NCBI GenBank assembly: GCA_004794655.1
Contig: SMMW01000524.1
Coordinates: 558,001 to 622,000 of the forward strand
DNA length: 64,000 nt
Origin: Marisa cornuarietis
Lineage: Eukaryota; Mollusca; Gastropoda; Architaenioglossa; Ampullariidae
Direction: 5' to 3'
Both the position numbers and the translations under genes were made by a program. Each line of letters opens with the position of its first letter. Position 1 is the first letter of the stretch. The notes below the pieces were generated by a model that saw only the letters and a program-made list of their open reading frames with translations, had not been told where the DNA came from and did no database searches. This document shows, piece by piece, positions 47,911-59,411 of the stretch.

Positions 47911-50900
47911 CCGTGACAAGAGTTTCGTCAATGAACTGAACACAGGCTGCTATTTATGTGTACAGAGTTTATTACTGAAATGCTGTTAAAGAATTTAATT
48001 GCTAGTTCTCAATTCATCAGTTATGTCTGACCTATGTGATTTGGAGGAAAAAAACTATTTGTAATACAAAAGAAGGATGGCTTGATGCTGTGACTATGAC
48101 ATACCACATAGCAACCTGATCAAGAACGTCTAATATGATTTTATCAGTCTTGGCTTTGAGAAGACATTTTATTTGGTGTCTTTCCCCAAAAATCAAAAGC
48201 CATTTCTTTATATGTGGATGACGACATATGGTCTGACAGGAGTGATTCATTTCTAAGATGAACTTAAGTTTTTAAAAATTGATCATTGTCTGTGTACCTG
48301 TTTCAATGGTGATGCATATTTGATTTTACCATCTGGTTTAAAACTATTAATTTGTTATAATTTAACTTATAAGGTTAATGGCTGATAATTTTTCAAAAAT
48401 TGCTGATTGCAGCACATGGTTGAACAATTTGGAAAATGTTTATTTTAAAAACAGTTGTCAGTGTCTGTGATTATTTGTGGCAAACTCATGTTGCAAGCTG
48501 AAATATAGCACTAGTCTTATAAGGTCAGAATAAGGCTCTTTAAGATGTCCCTTTTGGGTAATTTATTTATCATGGCTATAAATAAACTAAAGCTTTCTTA
48601 GAACAGGTGTTACATGCTGGGTTACAAAGTTGTAACCTATAACCCCTTTCTTATATTATTCCACTGCCTTCCTGGATTTATGTTTAAACAAAATACTAAA
48701 GCATTCTGTAGTTGCATAGTATGAGCTACAAAGCAATTATAAGTCTTTTCTCTGGCACAAAGTGGGGAAATTAGGTGCCCAAGGTATCTCTGCCACTTCT
48801 TCATAAGTACATCCCCAAAGAAAAGTGCGGTTGGGTGGGAGGGGCTCTTTATAACACTATAACTATAGAGGCAAGGTGCTGATTTCCTGACTTTGCCCCA
48901 GGTAACGACTTAAGCTTCCCTTCATGACTACTTCTTCAACAAGAGCTAAGGTAATCAAATCAAATCAGACCGGTGAACAGATTAAATAATTGCTCAACAG
49001 TGAAATGATGCACCATTTGGGCCATGAAAGTAAGATTAAAGGTACACACGTTTGCCTGCATGGGAGAGAGAAAGAGATAAGGAAGAGGAGATTGCTGCAC
49101 TCTTTAATTCTGAAATGTTTATTATATTTTAATCTATGAAAGTGTTGCCATATTTTGTAAATCCATTTCCACGTTATCAGGTTTTGATTACTGATCTTGC
49201 AGCATAGTTGAAAGTGAGCCACAAAAATGGAGAAGAGGAGACCAAAGCGAGTGAAAATGTCTCTGAATGTAAAACTGCTGGTGCAGAAGTAACATTATCA
49301 ACAAATGTTTACACTTGGTGAATCTGCTGTTTCTGTAATATTTCAATCTTTATGAACTGGCACATGCTTAAGTCTTTAAAGTTACAGAACACTATAATTT
49401 TTTATGACAGCACGAGTTCTAAATTACTTATATATCTGAGGAAACAAAATATTTTGGTCTTTGGCAGCACTTGGTTCACCAACTGACTTTTTTGACACTT
49501 ACATTGTCATGTTAAAAAAGGACAAAGCTGTGAACTCTGAAAATTAGATGAAACACATGCTGAGAGGAGACTGCACATGGTGACAGAATGTCATTTCCAA
49601 AACATCTCAAGTGGAAATAACGAGGTACCAGGACTGCGAAAACAGATTGAGAGGCAAAACTATTTCCCATTAAGATTAATTAATCTTCTTATCAGAGCTG
49701 AGATGAAGAAGATACAATGAAGAGGTTTTTTATGTACCTAATTATACACATCATGTGGACTTGCACTGTGACAACCTGCTTGTTATGGGGGTCCAGCTTT
49801 TATTTTGTGGAAATCTACTAATTTAATGCACAAAACAAGGTTTTCACATGAGAGATGAATGTTTCAATGATGGACATTTACCCATCATTTAAATCTATGA
49901 CATCATGATAAAAGTGCTCCTTTATGCTGTTTACAAACATTCAATTTTTTTTAATGTTTTTCTTTTGAGCTGTTCAAATAATAGTTCTGATCATGAAGGC
50001 AGTAGCTGAAGAGGTCTTGAATATGCTCTGCTGTCTTGGTGATCCTCAGTGTACAGATGCAGCACTGTTTTCATATCATTGTGGTTTTAAATGTTGGACT
50101 GTGATGTTTGAATCATCATATTACCCTTGACTGGTACTAATACCAGGTAAACCGGCCTGCCAGTTGTGATGTTTGGAAGCTACTGCACAAAGCTAGTTAT
50201 TCATGGGTGGACCAAGTGACTTTTTGAGCGAGTGTGCATGCATGTGAAAGAGAGTGAGTTGATATTTATATTCAAGCTTATATGTGATGCAGTATCCCAG
50301 TAACAGAATGCTTCAAAACCTACTTCTACTCTAGCAGAATACATCAATGGAAGATGACAAAAAACGTTAAAGGACCAATGAGGACCAGATTTGTTTTCTA
50401 ATGATTATGTAAAAGGGATATTTGTAGACATATTTTGTATTCATTCAGTGGGGAAACGGTATCTTGCACTGAGATTTACCCAATTATTAGAATACAAATT
50501 TGCACCCCACTAGTTCTTTAATATGAGAAACTGAACTTTGGGAGAATAGTAAATTGGCTGATAAAACCCACTTTTCATGGAATTCTCTTATCCATGAAGC
50601 ACGTTTTGACTGCTTGCAGAAATAAATAACCTCCAGTATGGACATGTAAAAGACTTTCAGTAACTTTTGTTATGATGCAGCTTGGTTTTCACAAGATTTT
50701 AAGATCACGTTTACTTCTAAGTCTTAATTGTTGACATATGATTCCTTTTTTTAAAATTCCCTCTAGATTTAAATTTCACTCTAGAAATAAAACTGCTATC
50801 AGTATTGATATGAACCCAATTTTCTTGTTTGGTGCTGCTAGCTCTATATTAGATTACATTTTTCATTAAAAAAAAAACATTGTGCAATGTTGTTAGTCAT

Positions 50901-51225
50901 TTTTTGGTGTTTATGCTGTATTTTTGGAATGGGACAAAAACCAACTGTAATATTTGTTACGAACAATAACAAGATTCCATTTATTATGCCATAAGACATG
51001 GGCATTATGTTTTACTATATTGTAAGCTGCTGCCTGCTTTTCTCAATGCATCAGTTCATAATATCGACCTCAATTTTTTAAGTGGACTCTGCGATTGTGC
51101 AACATATGTGATAGCTTCTGTTTATGTAGGCTAGTTTGTGAGCTTGCTAAAAATATTTTAGAAATCTTGCTGCTTTATAAGCTGGGATGTTACAAAGAAA
51201 AATAAATATCATATCTGTAAGCCTT
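47911..51225 (+). other. Probable long 3' UTR with poly(A) signal at 51201
   Basis: About 3.3 kb of unique AT-rich DNA after the stop at 47910, without exons. AATAAA at 51201-51206 is followed by a T/GT-rich stretch (TTTATTGTTTTACTGTTC), a good cleavage context. Confidence 0.4.
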
Positions 51226-54200
51226 TATTGTTTTACTGTTCTCAAGAGATATTATATATGTTGCAATGAAACTGATGCTTGATGTACCAGCTGCACAAAC
51301 TGCACAAAGTTCTAGGGTGATCTGATGGAATGGTAATAAAGTATGTCACCAAAGAAATAAGGGTCATGACCCAGGCATCTCTGGCATACATTAGACTCTG
51401 GATGTGAGACTTGCATATTAGGCTAGACTTGCTTTAGAACCCATTTACTCTATGCATTTACCTAACTTTCAGCGAGCTCTGAAAGGCAGGTGATATATTA
51501 CTCTGTTGCATTTATTAGTTGAATACGTTTATTTTTGTTGTTTTTTTTGAGGAAAATCTCAAAACCTTTATGAAACCCTGAATATTAATAGCTGGCCAAC
51601 GCACGCACAATTAATACAGAGAAACAAGTAAAAAATACTTTTCACAGATTTATAGACCTAGCATAGATTTCTGCACTATATCAGCAGTTGTCTATGCATT
51701 AGATACAGGAAGTGGACAACTTCCATAAAGACCATATTCTCACAGACTTTCTTAAGCACTTCTGTGGTATTTGAAAGAAGTCTTAAAGCCAGTTTCACAC
51801 ATGATCATGCCTCAGAGAGAATGAGAGTAGTCTGAAGGAACAGCAATAATGTGTTTTATGCCAGGTTGCCAGAAGACCTCACAACAGCACAATATGGATC
51901 TCAATTTTCCCCAAGGATAATGGGCTATACCAGACATGTACTAACTTCCTCTCTCATTCTCTGGCGGTCATTCCCATTACACCCACATTAACATGTCAGT
52001 AGATTACAAGTGTTCACAAAATCTTTATAAATACATGGTTCCCAATATCAGTACCAGTCCTCTATCTTTTCTCCACTTCTCCTTTCTGTCTCTCACACAC
52101 ACACACACCCACAACCACAAAAGCAATTATACTTCAACAATCATGCACCCATTTAAAGCTTAAATCTTCACAACAGCAGTAATGGCGAGGCTGGACACGA
52201 TATGGCACAGAATGTAACATCAGGTTTTCTATGAAGTACAATTTGTAAGTCCCTCATAGTACTGATCCTGCTTTATGGATGTGAAATATGGACTTTGCTT
52301 TCTGATACAGAGAGAATCCATCAATTCATGAACAAGTGCCCAAGGAGACTGGTCTATTAAGTACAGGGAACATGAAACCAATGACTTCGTATGAAGCATA
52401 GTTGCCCCACTCGTAGTACACCAGGATCTCCTACTTGCAACAGTTAAGTGGCATAAGCTGGTCTGATTCCACCATCTGACCTGGTACAGCACTCTGTCAA
52501 AGAACGTCCTTCAAAGTACCTTGAAAGGATGATGTCAAGGTAGCCAGCGGAAATGTCAATGAGTGGGATGGTTGTCCCGTGCAGGCTCTGCTACCATCAT
52601 TTAAGACAGGCCTGAGATGCAGGCCTTGTCAGCTGCTGCATCTATCCATGTGCTCCCCCAAAAAAACAGGTACCAGTTAAGGGACCAATGAATGAATAAG
52701 GCTTCACTCAAGATTTATCACCGTCCACTATAGAGACCTGGTATCTTAAATTCCCTGCTGTTGCAAGCCAGACTCATCAGGTTAGGAGAGACCTGTAAAA
52801 AGAAGAAGCAAGCTCACCCATTAAGACAAGCTGTGCCCAGGCATACCAGTTACTACAAGACTGAAAAATCCTGAAATTCTATCAAGATTTGAAAACTAGC
52901 AATTAAATATTAAAATGTGGACAAACTTAAGGTCTTTTATTTTTGGTTTGCAATGGCTAATAAGCTCATTGCGTTCCTAATGGTCTGTACATGACAAGCG
53001 TTCTGTTTTCGTCCTGTTTTCTCTTACTTTATCATTCTTTTCATCCTAACCTCATACTGCAAAAGCACGTTAGTGGAAGCCCTTTCCTCCCAAATAAACT
53101 AGTTAACTAACAAACCATCTATATTTCTCAGATAATATGAAGCACAAAGGATTTATTTTAACAGCTTTGTGGTTGGAGCACTGGGATCTCAAAAATGAAG
53201 GTGTGCCAATTTGATATCCATGTGGTGCAGCAAACTTCCCTCTAGGTGACTCAGCTGTCAGAAATGGGTACCTGACGCCACATAGGAATAGGGAAGGTAA
53301 GGAAGCAAGGGAAAAGAAATAGGAGCCACCCTCACAATAAGCTAGACTGAATAAAAGTGTGGTCTCTAACACGTCATCATCCCTCAACAACTTTTGGGGA
53401 TAACCTTAACCTTGATGCTAAGACTATATTCTGAAGAACACAACAGAAATGAACAATAAACCAAATAACAGCATTATTATTAAAGCATGTAATACAAAGT
53501 AAATATTCAATAAGGATTCATAAAATACAGCAACAATTGATATAATTTAGACTATTTAGAAACATGATACAGCTGATGGTCACATAAGCTAAAAGGGTTA
53601 CAACAATTTAGTAACATCCCAGTTAAAAAAAAAAGTTAAAAAACAAAAATCTAAAACTAAATTTGTTTATCTTCAGATTGGCTGGTTGATAACCATTTGA
53701 TTCTCATAAAATTTTGTTACATCAAAATTGAGGTATATATTCTTCTACAGGCATGGTCTGGTAATGAAATGATAGAGTGAGGTTTGCATTTCATGGTTAC
53801 CTCTGGGTAATCTGGCTTTCTCTGCCTTACATTAAAAAAAACCCTCCTTTCTTATCCTATGGTCTGTACTACTATCAGAGGAACAAATTCCTGACATTTT
53901 CCAGGATAAACTTCGTTCTTCTAGTCTGCAGGGTCAGTCATGATCTCAGTGAAACAAGGAAAATTTGGTGCTTCTTTAGCAATTATTGTAAAATTTCAAA
54001 ACAAAACCATTTTCTTCAATTTCATTTTGTTTCTAGCTGTCTGATGTACAGCAGAATACAATGGAAACAAGATTTTGAAGCAACTGAAGAGGCATATGAA
54101 ATTTACAGATCTCTTTCTTCATATGCACTTATATACCATTATTCTTCAACGCTGCACTGGGTACCCAATAATGATTTCTTTGCCATACACTGTATGACAG

Positions 54201-54890
54201 AGTTCTGTCCTCTAAGACACTTGACTTTCACTAACGCAGCCATACCTCCCACTTTACCCTATGTTCTTCCCTCCCACATGTCACCTCTCAGGGCCCTCCA
54301 CACCTGCTTAGGGGGAGAGAAAGAAATGTAAAAAGAAAGGTAAATATAGAGGGGTAAGTGGAGAGAGCAGGGGTGGGGTAGAGAAAACTCAGATTTTAGG
54401 AATAGGATCATATCAAATTTTTATCCCGCCCAGTTTCAAGTCAATCTAAGCATTGTTCTTCCCTCCCACATGTCAACTCTCAGTGCCCTCCACAGCTGCT
54501 CAAATGACGAACTTTAAAGAGTTTCTAACCCAGTCTAATGACATTATCTTTATAGGTTCCCCACCCCTCAACCTTTAAGAATGGCGATAAGTCACAGTAG
54601 TAAATGCTAGTGATATAACAACTTTCTTCAGAGCTTGTAAATGTATGATGGAGCAGAGCTGACTGGTTTGAGAACTAACCAACTGTTACCATTCTAGTTT
54701 AAATACTTGTTCGAAGAACATCAACTGTAGTTTTTAAGTTCTGCACTACTTGTCTCAAACCAGCAGGGGAAACTGTTCAGCATCCATGTGTCAATTTCTG
54801 GCACATTTAGAACAAATATGCATATTCACTTAAAAATTTTTAATTAAAAGCTTTAAAAAAAACTATGCAGTAAAAACAGAACAGCAAACT
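51226..54890. other. Non-coding stretch between genes
   Basis: Holds the RTE-type LINE relic (52240-52695), a short CA run near 52095 and a 46-bp direct repeat (54263-54308 and 54453-54500; TTCTTCCCTCCCACATGTCA core). A missing last exon of RPP14 could lie here on the minus strand; I could not find it. The 184-codon frame at 53777-54331 shows no protein-like features. Confidence 0.35.
52240..52695 (+). mobile_element. RTE-type LINE relic, C-terminal end of the polyprotein
   Basis: Broken frames still read LIVLILLYGCEIWTLLSDTE, the conserved post-RT block of RTE-like endonuclease/reverse transcriptases. Next come degraded remains of the CxRR..GI block (NKCPRRLVY), LLATVKWHKL (usually RKL.WFGH) and QGSQRKCQ (usually GR.RK.W). 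Stops and frameshifts interrupt it. The 3' end near AAAAAAACAGGTACCAGTTA is approximate. Confidence 0.75.
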
Positions 54891-56448
54891 CTATGTTCTT
54901 ACTTGATGCACTCTGAATGCACAAGGCTGGCCTTTGTATTTTCCATACAATGTCAGGGCACCCCATAATTTTACAAATGATCTAAGAAAAAGAAAAACAT
55001 AATTATTACAGAAGAAGCCTTACAACATCCATCGAGTATAGTGTTGATAACAGGCATGTGAACACACACTCTCACTATTCTGGATGTCTAAAATATGTCA
55101 CATTCTTCTATGGGAGAAAATGGGTTTTCAAAACAAAATGCCAACAGAACACAAGCAATTCTGGATAAGTGAATCAACTAATGATTAAAATGTGCAATAT
55201 TTTTTTGGTGTGTTGTTTTCTCACAGCTAATGTCAGTTAAATTATAAAAATCAGTTAAACCAGATCTAAACAATGAGCAAGAATAAAAGACAGTGTGGTA
55301 ACTGCTAAGACACTTCTGATATCACAAACTTCTTGTGATCTTACTAGCAAGGGGTTTTCTCCCACATGCTATGTTTGTTTCCCTTGATGTAAGGCTGAAC
55401 ACAAACAAGCTTGAAAATTGGATGGCGCATTTCTGTGAATACATGGAAGAAAACAGTAACACACCTTGTGGGTACTCGTAACAGGGCATTTCCAGAGGAA
55501 AGCTTTAGCACATCAATGGTGTCACTGGCACCAACCTGCACAGAATAAGTTTACATCTGACTTGAAAATGGATAGATTTAGTCTGAATAAAAAAAACCTG
55601 ACATCTCTGGCACTTAAATAAACATATTCAATCTCTTTTCTTTTGCTAAAGAGTGCATATTAAACTTTTCCCACAAATAAATTACAGTTGGTGAACACAC
55701 AGTCCCCCCCCCCAAAAAAAAAATTACTACCTGACCAAATATTTCAGTTAGTGCTTGCATGATTATGTGTTTGAGCTGTAGGACATCTGTTTCCTTCTCT
55801 CCACTTTCATATAATCTGAAAATGAAATTGAAAACATTTCAACCAATAATTTTTTTCTCTAAACACCAATCACCTGTGTGCGACTTTTAAAGTGGGCACA
55901 CTTCCCTTCCCATCTTCATAATTTTGAAGATTTATGCACAAGATATCCTAAAATATTTCAGGACATAGGGAAAATGAGATGCAGACATGACTTAACATTT
56001 GACTTAAAATCGTCAATATGTAGATGCCCAAGCATACATTCTTTCACATACCCTTCTTCTCTGCATACAATTTACGAACACTTGGAAATGTATGCTATAT
56101 GCCTATTTGTATAAAACACTAATGCCATCCACCCTTGGCTTGTGTTGCTCGTAATTCAAAATATCACACAGTATGGTATATTTTATTCCTAGGCTTCGAA
56201 ACTCTTTGGGGTTGTTTATGAGAGTTCTGTTTCCTTAGATGTTCAAGTTTTAAACATTTAAATCACGCTTCAATCCTATCACAAGATCCCAATGCTTATT
56301 TTCTTAAAATAATCAAGGTTTAACAATCCATCATATTAAATCCATTACAAACATAAAAAACAACTTACAAAGTCACTTTCATATACCAGTATGGGGCTTT
56401 GCCTTTACGTACACATCTTTGATACTGAGATGGTTCTGATTCTTCCAT
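54891..56448 (-). CDS. RPP14: RPP14, ribonuclease P/MRP protein subunit p14
   Basis: Four coding exons on the minus strand: 56448-56369, 55815-55731, 55535-55465 and 54981-54903 (or on to the TAG at 54893-54891). All joins are in phase with GT/AG borders. The protein starts MEESEPSQYQ and carries the RPP14 blocks YWYMKVTL, LQLKHIIMQALTEIFGQVGA, LRVPTRSFVKLWGALTLYG and YKGQPCAFRVHQV, matching human RPP14 (124 aa) throughout. RPP14 is a Pop5/Rpp14-family RNA-binding subunit of nuclear RNase P, which trims tRNA 5' leaders, and of related complexes. After CAA comes GTAAGA, a good donor; reading through gives only VRT and a stop (108 aa), some 16 residues shorter than human. A fifth exon is therefore likely but not located. 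A 5' UTR intron is likely (acceptor CCTTTGTTTCAG ending at 56473). Confidence 0.9.
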
Positions 56449-57574
56449 TTTCTGTGTAGTCTTTCTAGAGAACTGAAACAAAGGTTTTGAAATTGTTATC
56501 AATTTCGATTTATAGGAGTGACACATAAATATTTTCATATGTTAATACGCTATAGACACTGCATCACAAAAATTTGAGAAAAATGAAAACGGCCAAACTT
56601 CAGTATAGTGTAACAGAAGATCCCTCTGAACAGAGGGGAGCGAGGTGTCATCGCACTGGAGTGCGGAGAGGGGCCTAGAGTTATTTGTCATTAATGAACT
56701 GCCTTTAATAGAGCGGGTGATATGTATATTGTAGTTCCCCCTCCACGCCCCCCCCCAAAAAAAAACCCACAAACACACATCAGTTAAAAGCAACGGCAGG
56801 GAGTAGATTTAGGTATGCCGAAAATTCTGTTTTTAACTAAGCATCTATTAACTTCTACGTTAATAGGCATTCAGCAGTTTATGCAGTTAAACAGCTTTGT
56901 GGATAATTGATTCAAGACGGGAAACACCGAAAAAAATGAAATGTTTACTACTAGCAATCGTCAAGTCTTGTCTAAAAATCGAATGCGAGTGAAGAACGTC
57001 TTCAAAACACTATGGTGAGACGAACACGTGCCATTGCTTGCTCGATGTGTGCATCAAGCAAAGTGTGAATAACAAAACATTTTTGTCACTTATTAGGCCT
57101 AATTCACGCAGATTTCTTTTCAGCATCGAGAGAAAGCTAAAAAAGACAAACCTCAAATGTTAGCGCGTGCCAGAGATAATAAAACAGTCAACAAGTGATG
57201 TTAGCTTTGACGATCGCAATGGTTTGGCGTACTTCTTAGATTTGTGCCATTCGGGAATATTCTAAGTAGGGCCGGGAAGCTCCAAATTCTATCAACTGTT
57301 GTTCCTTTCAGCGTATGAAACAGTTTTAAATTTATTCGCTTATAGAGTTTAAGCCAAGATTATTTTGTGAATCTTTAATTATTTTTTTCACAAGCATTTA
57401 GTCTCACAATTAAAAAAATACCTGCAGGGAAGACATTATTAAGGGACAAAACGAGCACAACATTATTTCTTTATGATCAGGTTAAGTTCGTTTTAAAATA
57501 ATAATTCCCAAAATATGAGTATATAATTATGCTTAATTTTAAAGATATAAGCCTTCAAACATCGACATTCTCAC

Positions 57575-57655
57575 CTGCCGCTAGGAAATCGGGAAAAAAT
57601 AACTCTCCTACACTGAAGAGTTCTCTTACGCGCCATGAGTATTTGTAACAGCGAT
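57575..57655 (-). other. RPP14: Candidate 5' non-coding exon of RPP14
   Basis: On the minus strand CTAGCGGCAG|GTGAGAATG is a good donor (GT at 57574-57573), and the acceptor in front of the RPP14 ATG exon (start 56472) is strong. This DNA has no coding frame. The 5' boundary is unknown. Confidence 0.4.
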
Positions 57656-57659
57656 TGTG

Positions 57660-59285
57660 CATGTCTTCAAGTCAAATGAAGAAACATCGCTTCATGGTTG
57701 TCGTGTTCAAGAAGCGATTTGAAAGCGAATGAAACAGCTGAATTTGGAATACAGCCCTACAGACTGGAACTTAATTTAGAAAACTTTGAATGAAGTTAAA
57801 AATTAATTAAATGGTCCAGACTGAATTTATTCAGCAGACTGGTAAGTCAATCAGATCAAAATTTAATGGGCAACAATCACGGTCATTGCAGTCTATCTTG
57901 TATTATTACTAATTGTTTGTTACTAAGTGGGCGCATTTTAGTTAATTTTTCCAAATGTAAAGACATTTCAAAAGTGTTTGTCTAAGAGAAACTCCTGTCA
58001 TTTTTTTTATTTGATGGTTTGAAGCATTGCACCCTCAATTTTTTTCTTCCATTTTTAGCTGTTTCAAGCACGCGCATCAATGGTGCCCTCACACTGTCAG
58101 TTGTTTTTAGCATTGTGCTGGATAAAGATAGGACTGATGATGATGTGTTTGTGACTGTCACACGATGTTACTTGTAGACCAAACGGTGTAGAAACTCATG
58201 TCGATGTTGCAGATCTGGTGCTTGATCTACCAGCAGTCGTTGTTGGTTTTAACACCTCGTGCTTTTGTATAGTAAGCACTGCTGTAGGAATAAGATTTCT
58301 TCGTTTAACCGAAAGTCGAAAAATTGCTTGTACTGTATGTGATTAGATAACAATCGATTTCGAAATGTTTTGAGCAAATTCTTGAGTACAGTGTGGGGAT
58401 GAAGTTCGCACGGCATCTTTGAACAATTAAAGCAGAGACCTGTATATACACATCTCTCAACAAAGTTAACCCACCGGCGTTTGCTGCCATTATCTTTAGG
58501 ATTTCCTTAATGAGTACAAACTAAATCCATCTGAGTATTGAAGAGAACATTCAGCAATAGCACAATGTGTCCTGGTCAGTTTTCTTTTACCCAGGAATGC
58601 ATCTTTTCTCTTCGACTTCAGCTCAGGCTTCCGTTTCGTCACTTCCTGTTTTCTCGACAAATCCAGGTGTGCTTAAGAGAAAAATATTAGTATTTGTCAT
58701 AAATACCACCGGAATATGTTTTTGTGGTACTTTGTGCCCTGTTTCCAGCGATTTTTGCTCAGCAATCGGGTTGGGCTTTAACGGTCTGTCTAGCAGAATC
58801 TGCGGCATCTCACTAAAAGTTTTAGTAAAACATTGATTAGTCGATGACAACAACACTTTTAAACGCTCCCGGATATGATTCATTTGTAGAAGAGTAATTA
58901 AATCAATCTCTAATTCGCCTATAAACTAGAACAAACATGGTCTTTCCATGTGCCGACGTGAGAGGGCAATAGCTTACCTATAGAACTGAGGAACACGCGT
59001 TTATAGTCCGAGGTGTCCATCAATACTGACCACAATCTACGAGAAACTGGACGTGTTTTACGTCATCATTGTGTCGTCTGTTTCTGTCTCTGTCAGCATG
59101 ATGACGTCTGTTGCGATCTGTGGATCAACGTATCAAGTAAGCAAGCATCCCCAACATGGTACACCTACAGAAGAAATGTGAACACGTTCTGTTAGACCCT
59201 TGAACTTCCAAACTAAATATTAATTTTATTTTCTGCCTCCACATGTCCCTCACCATTTTGCTCTTCTTGCCTTAAATGAAGGATC
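57660..59285. other. Intergenic stretch
   Basis: No exon seen. Short frames near 58567-58883 on both strands lack features. An ACGTCATCATTG CRE-like motif near 59060 may belong to the promoter of the Ig receptor gene. Confidence 0.35.
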
Positions 59286-59337
59286 ATGAGCCTTTGCTTG
59301 TGTTTCGTGATACTGACATTGTCAACAGGTAGGTACA

Positions 59338-59411
<74 letters not shown>

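Noticed and set aside
53777..54331. 184-codon plus-strand open frame
   Set aside because: No domain, aromatic-rich chance composition, includes one arm of a non-coding direct repeat.
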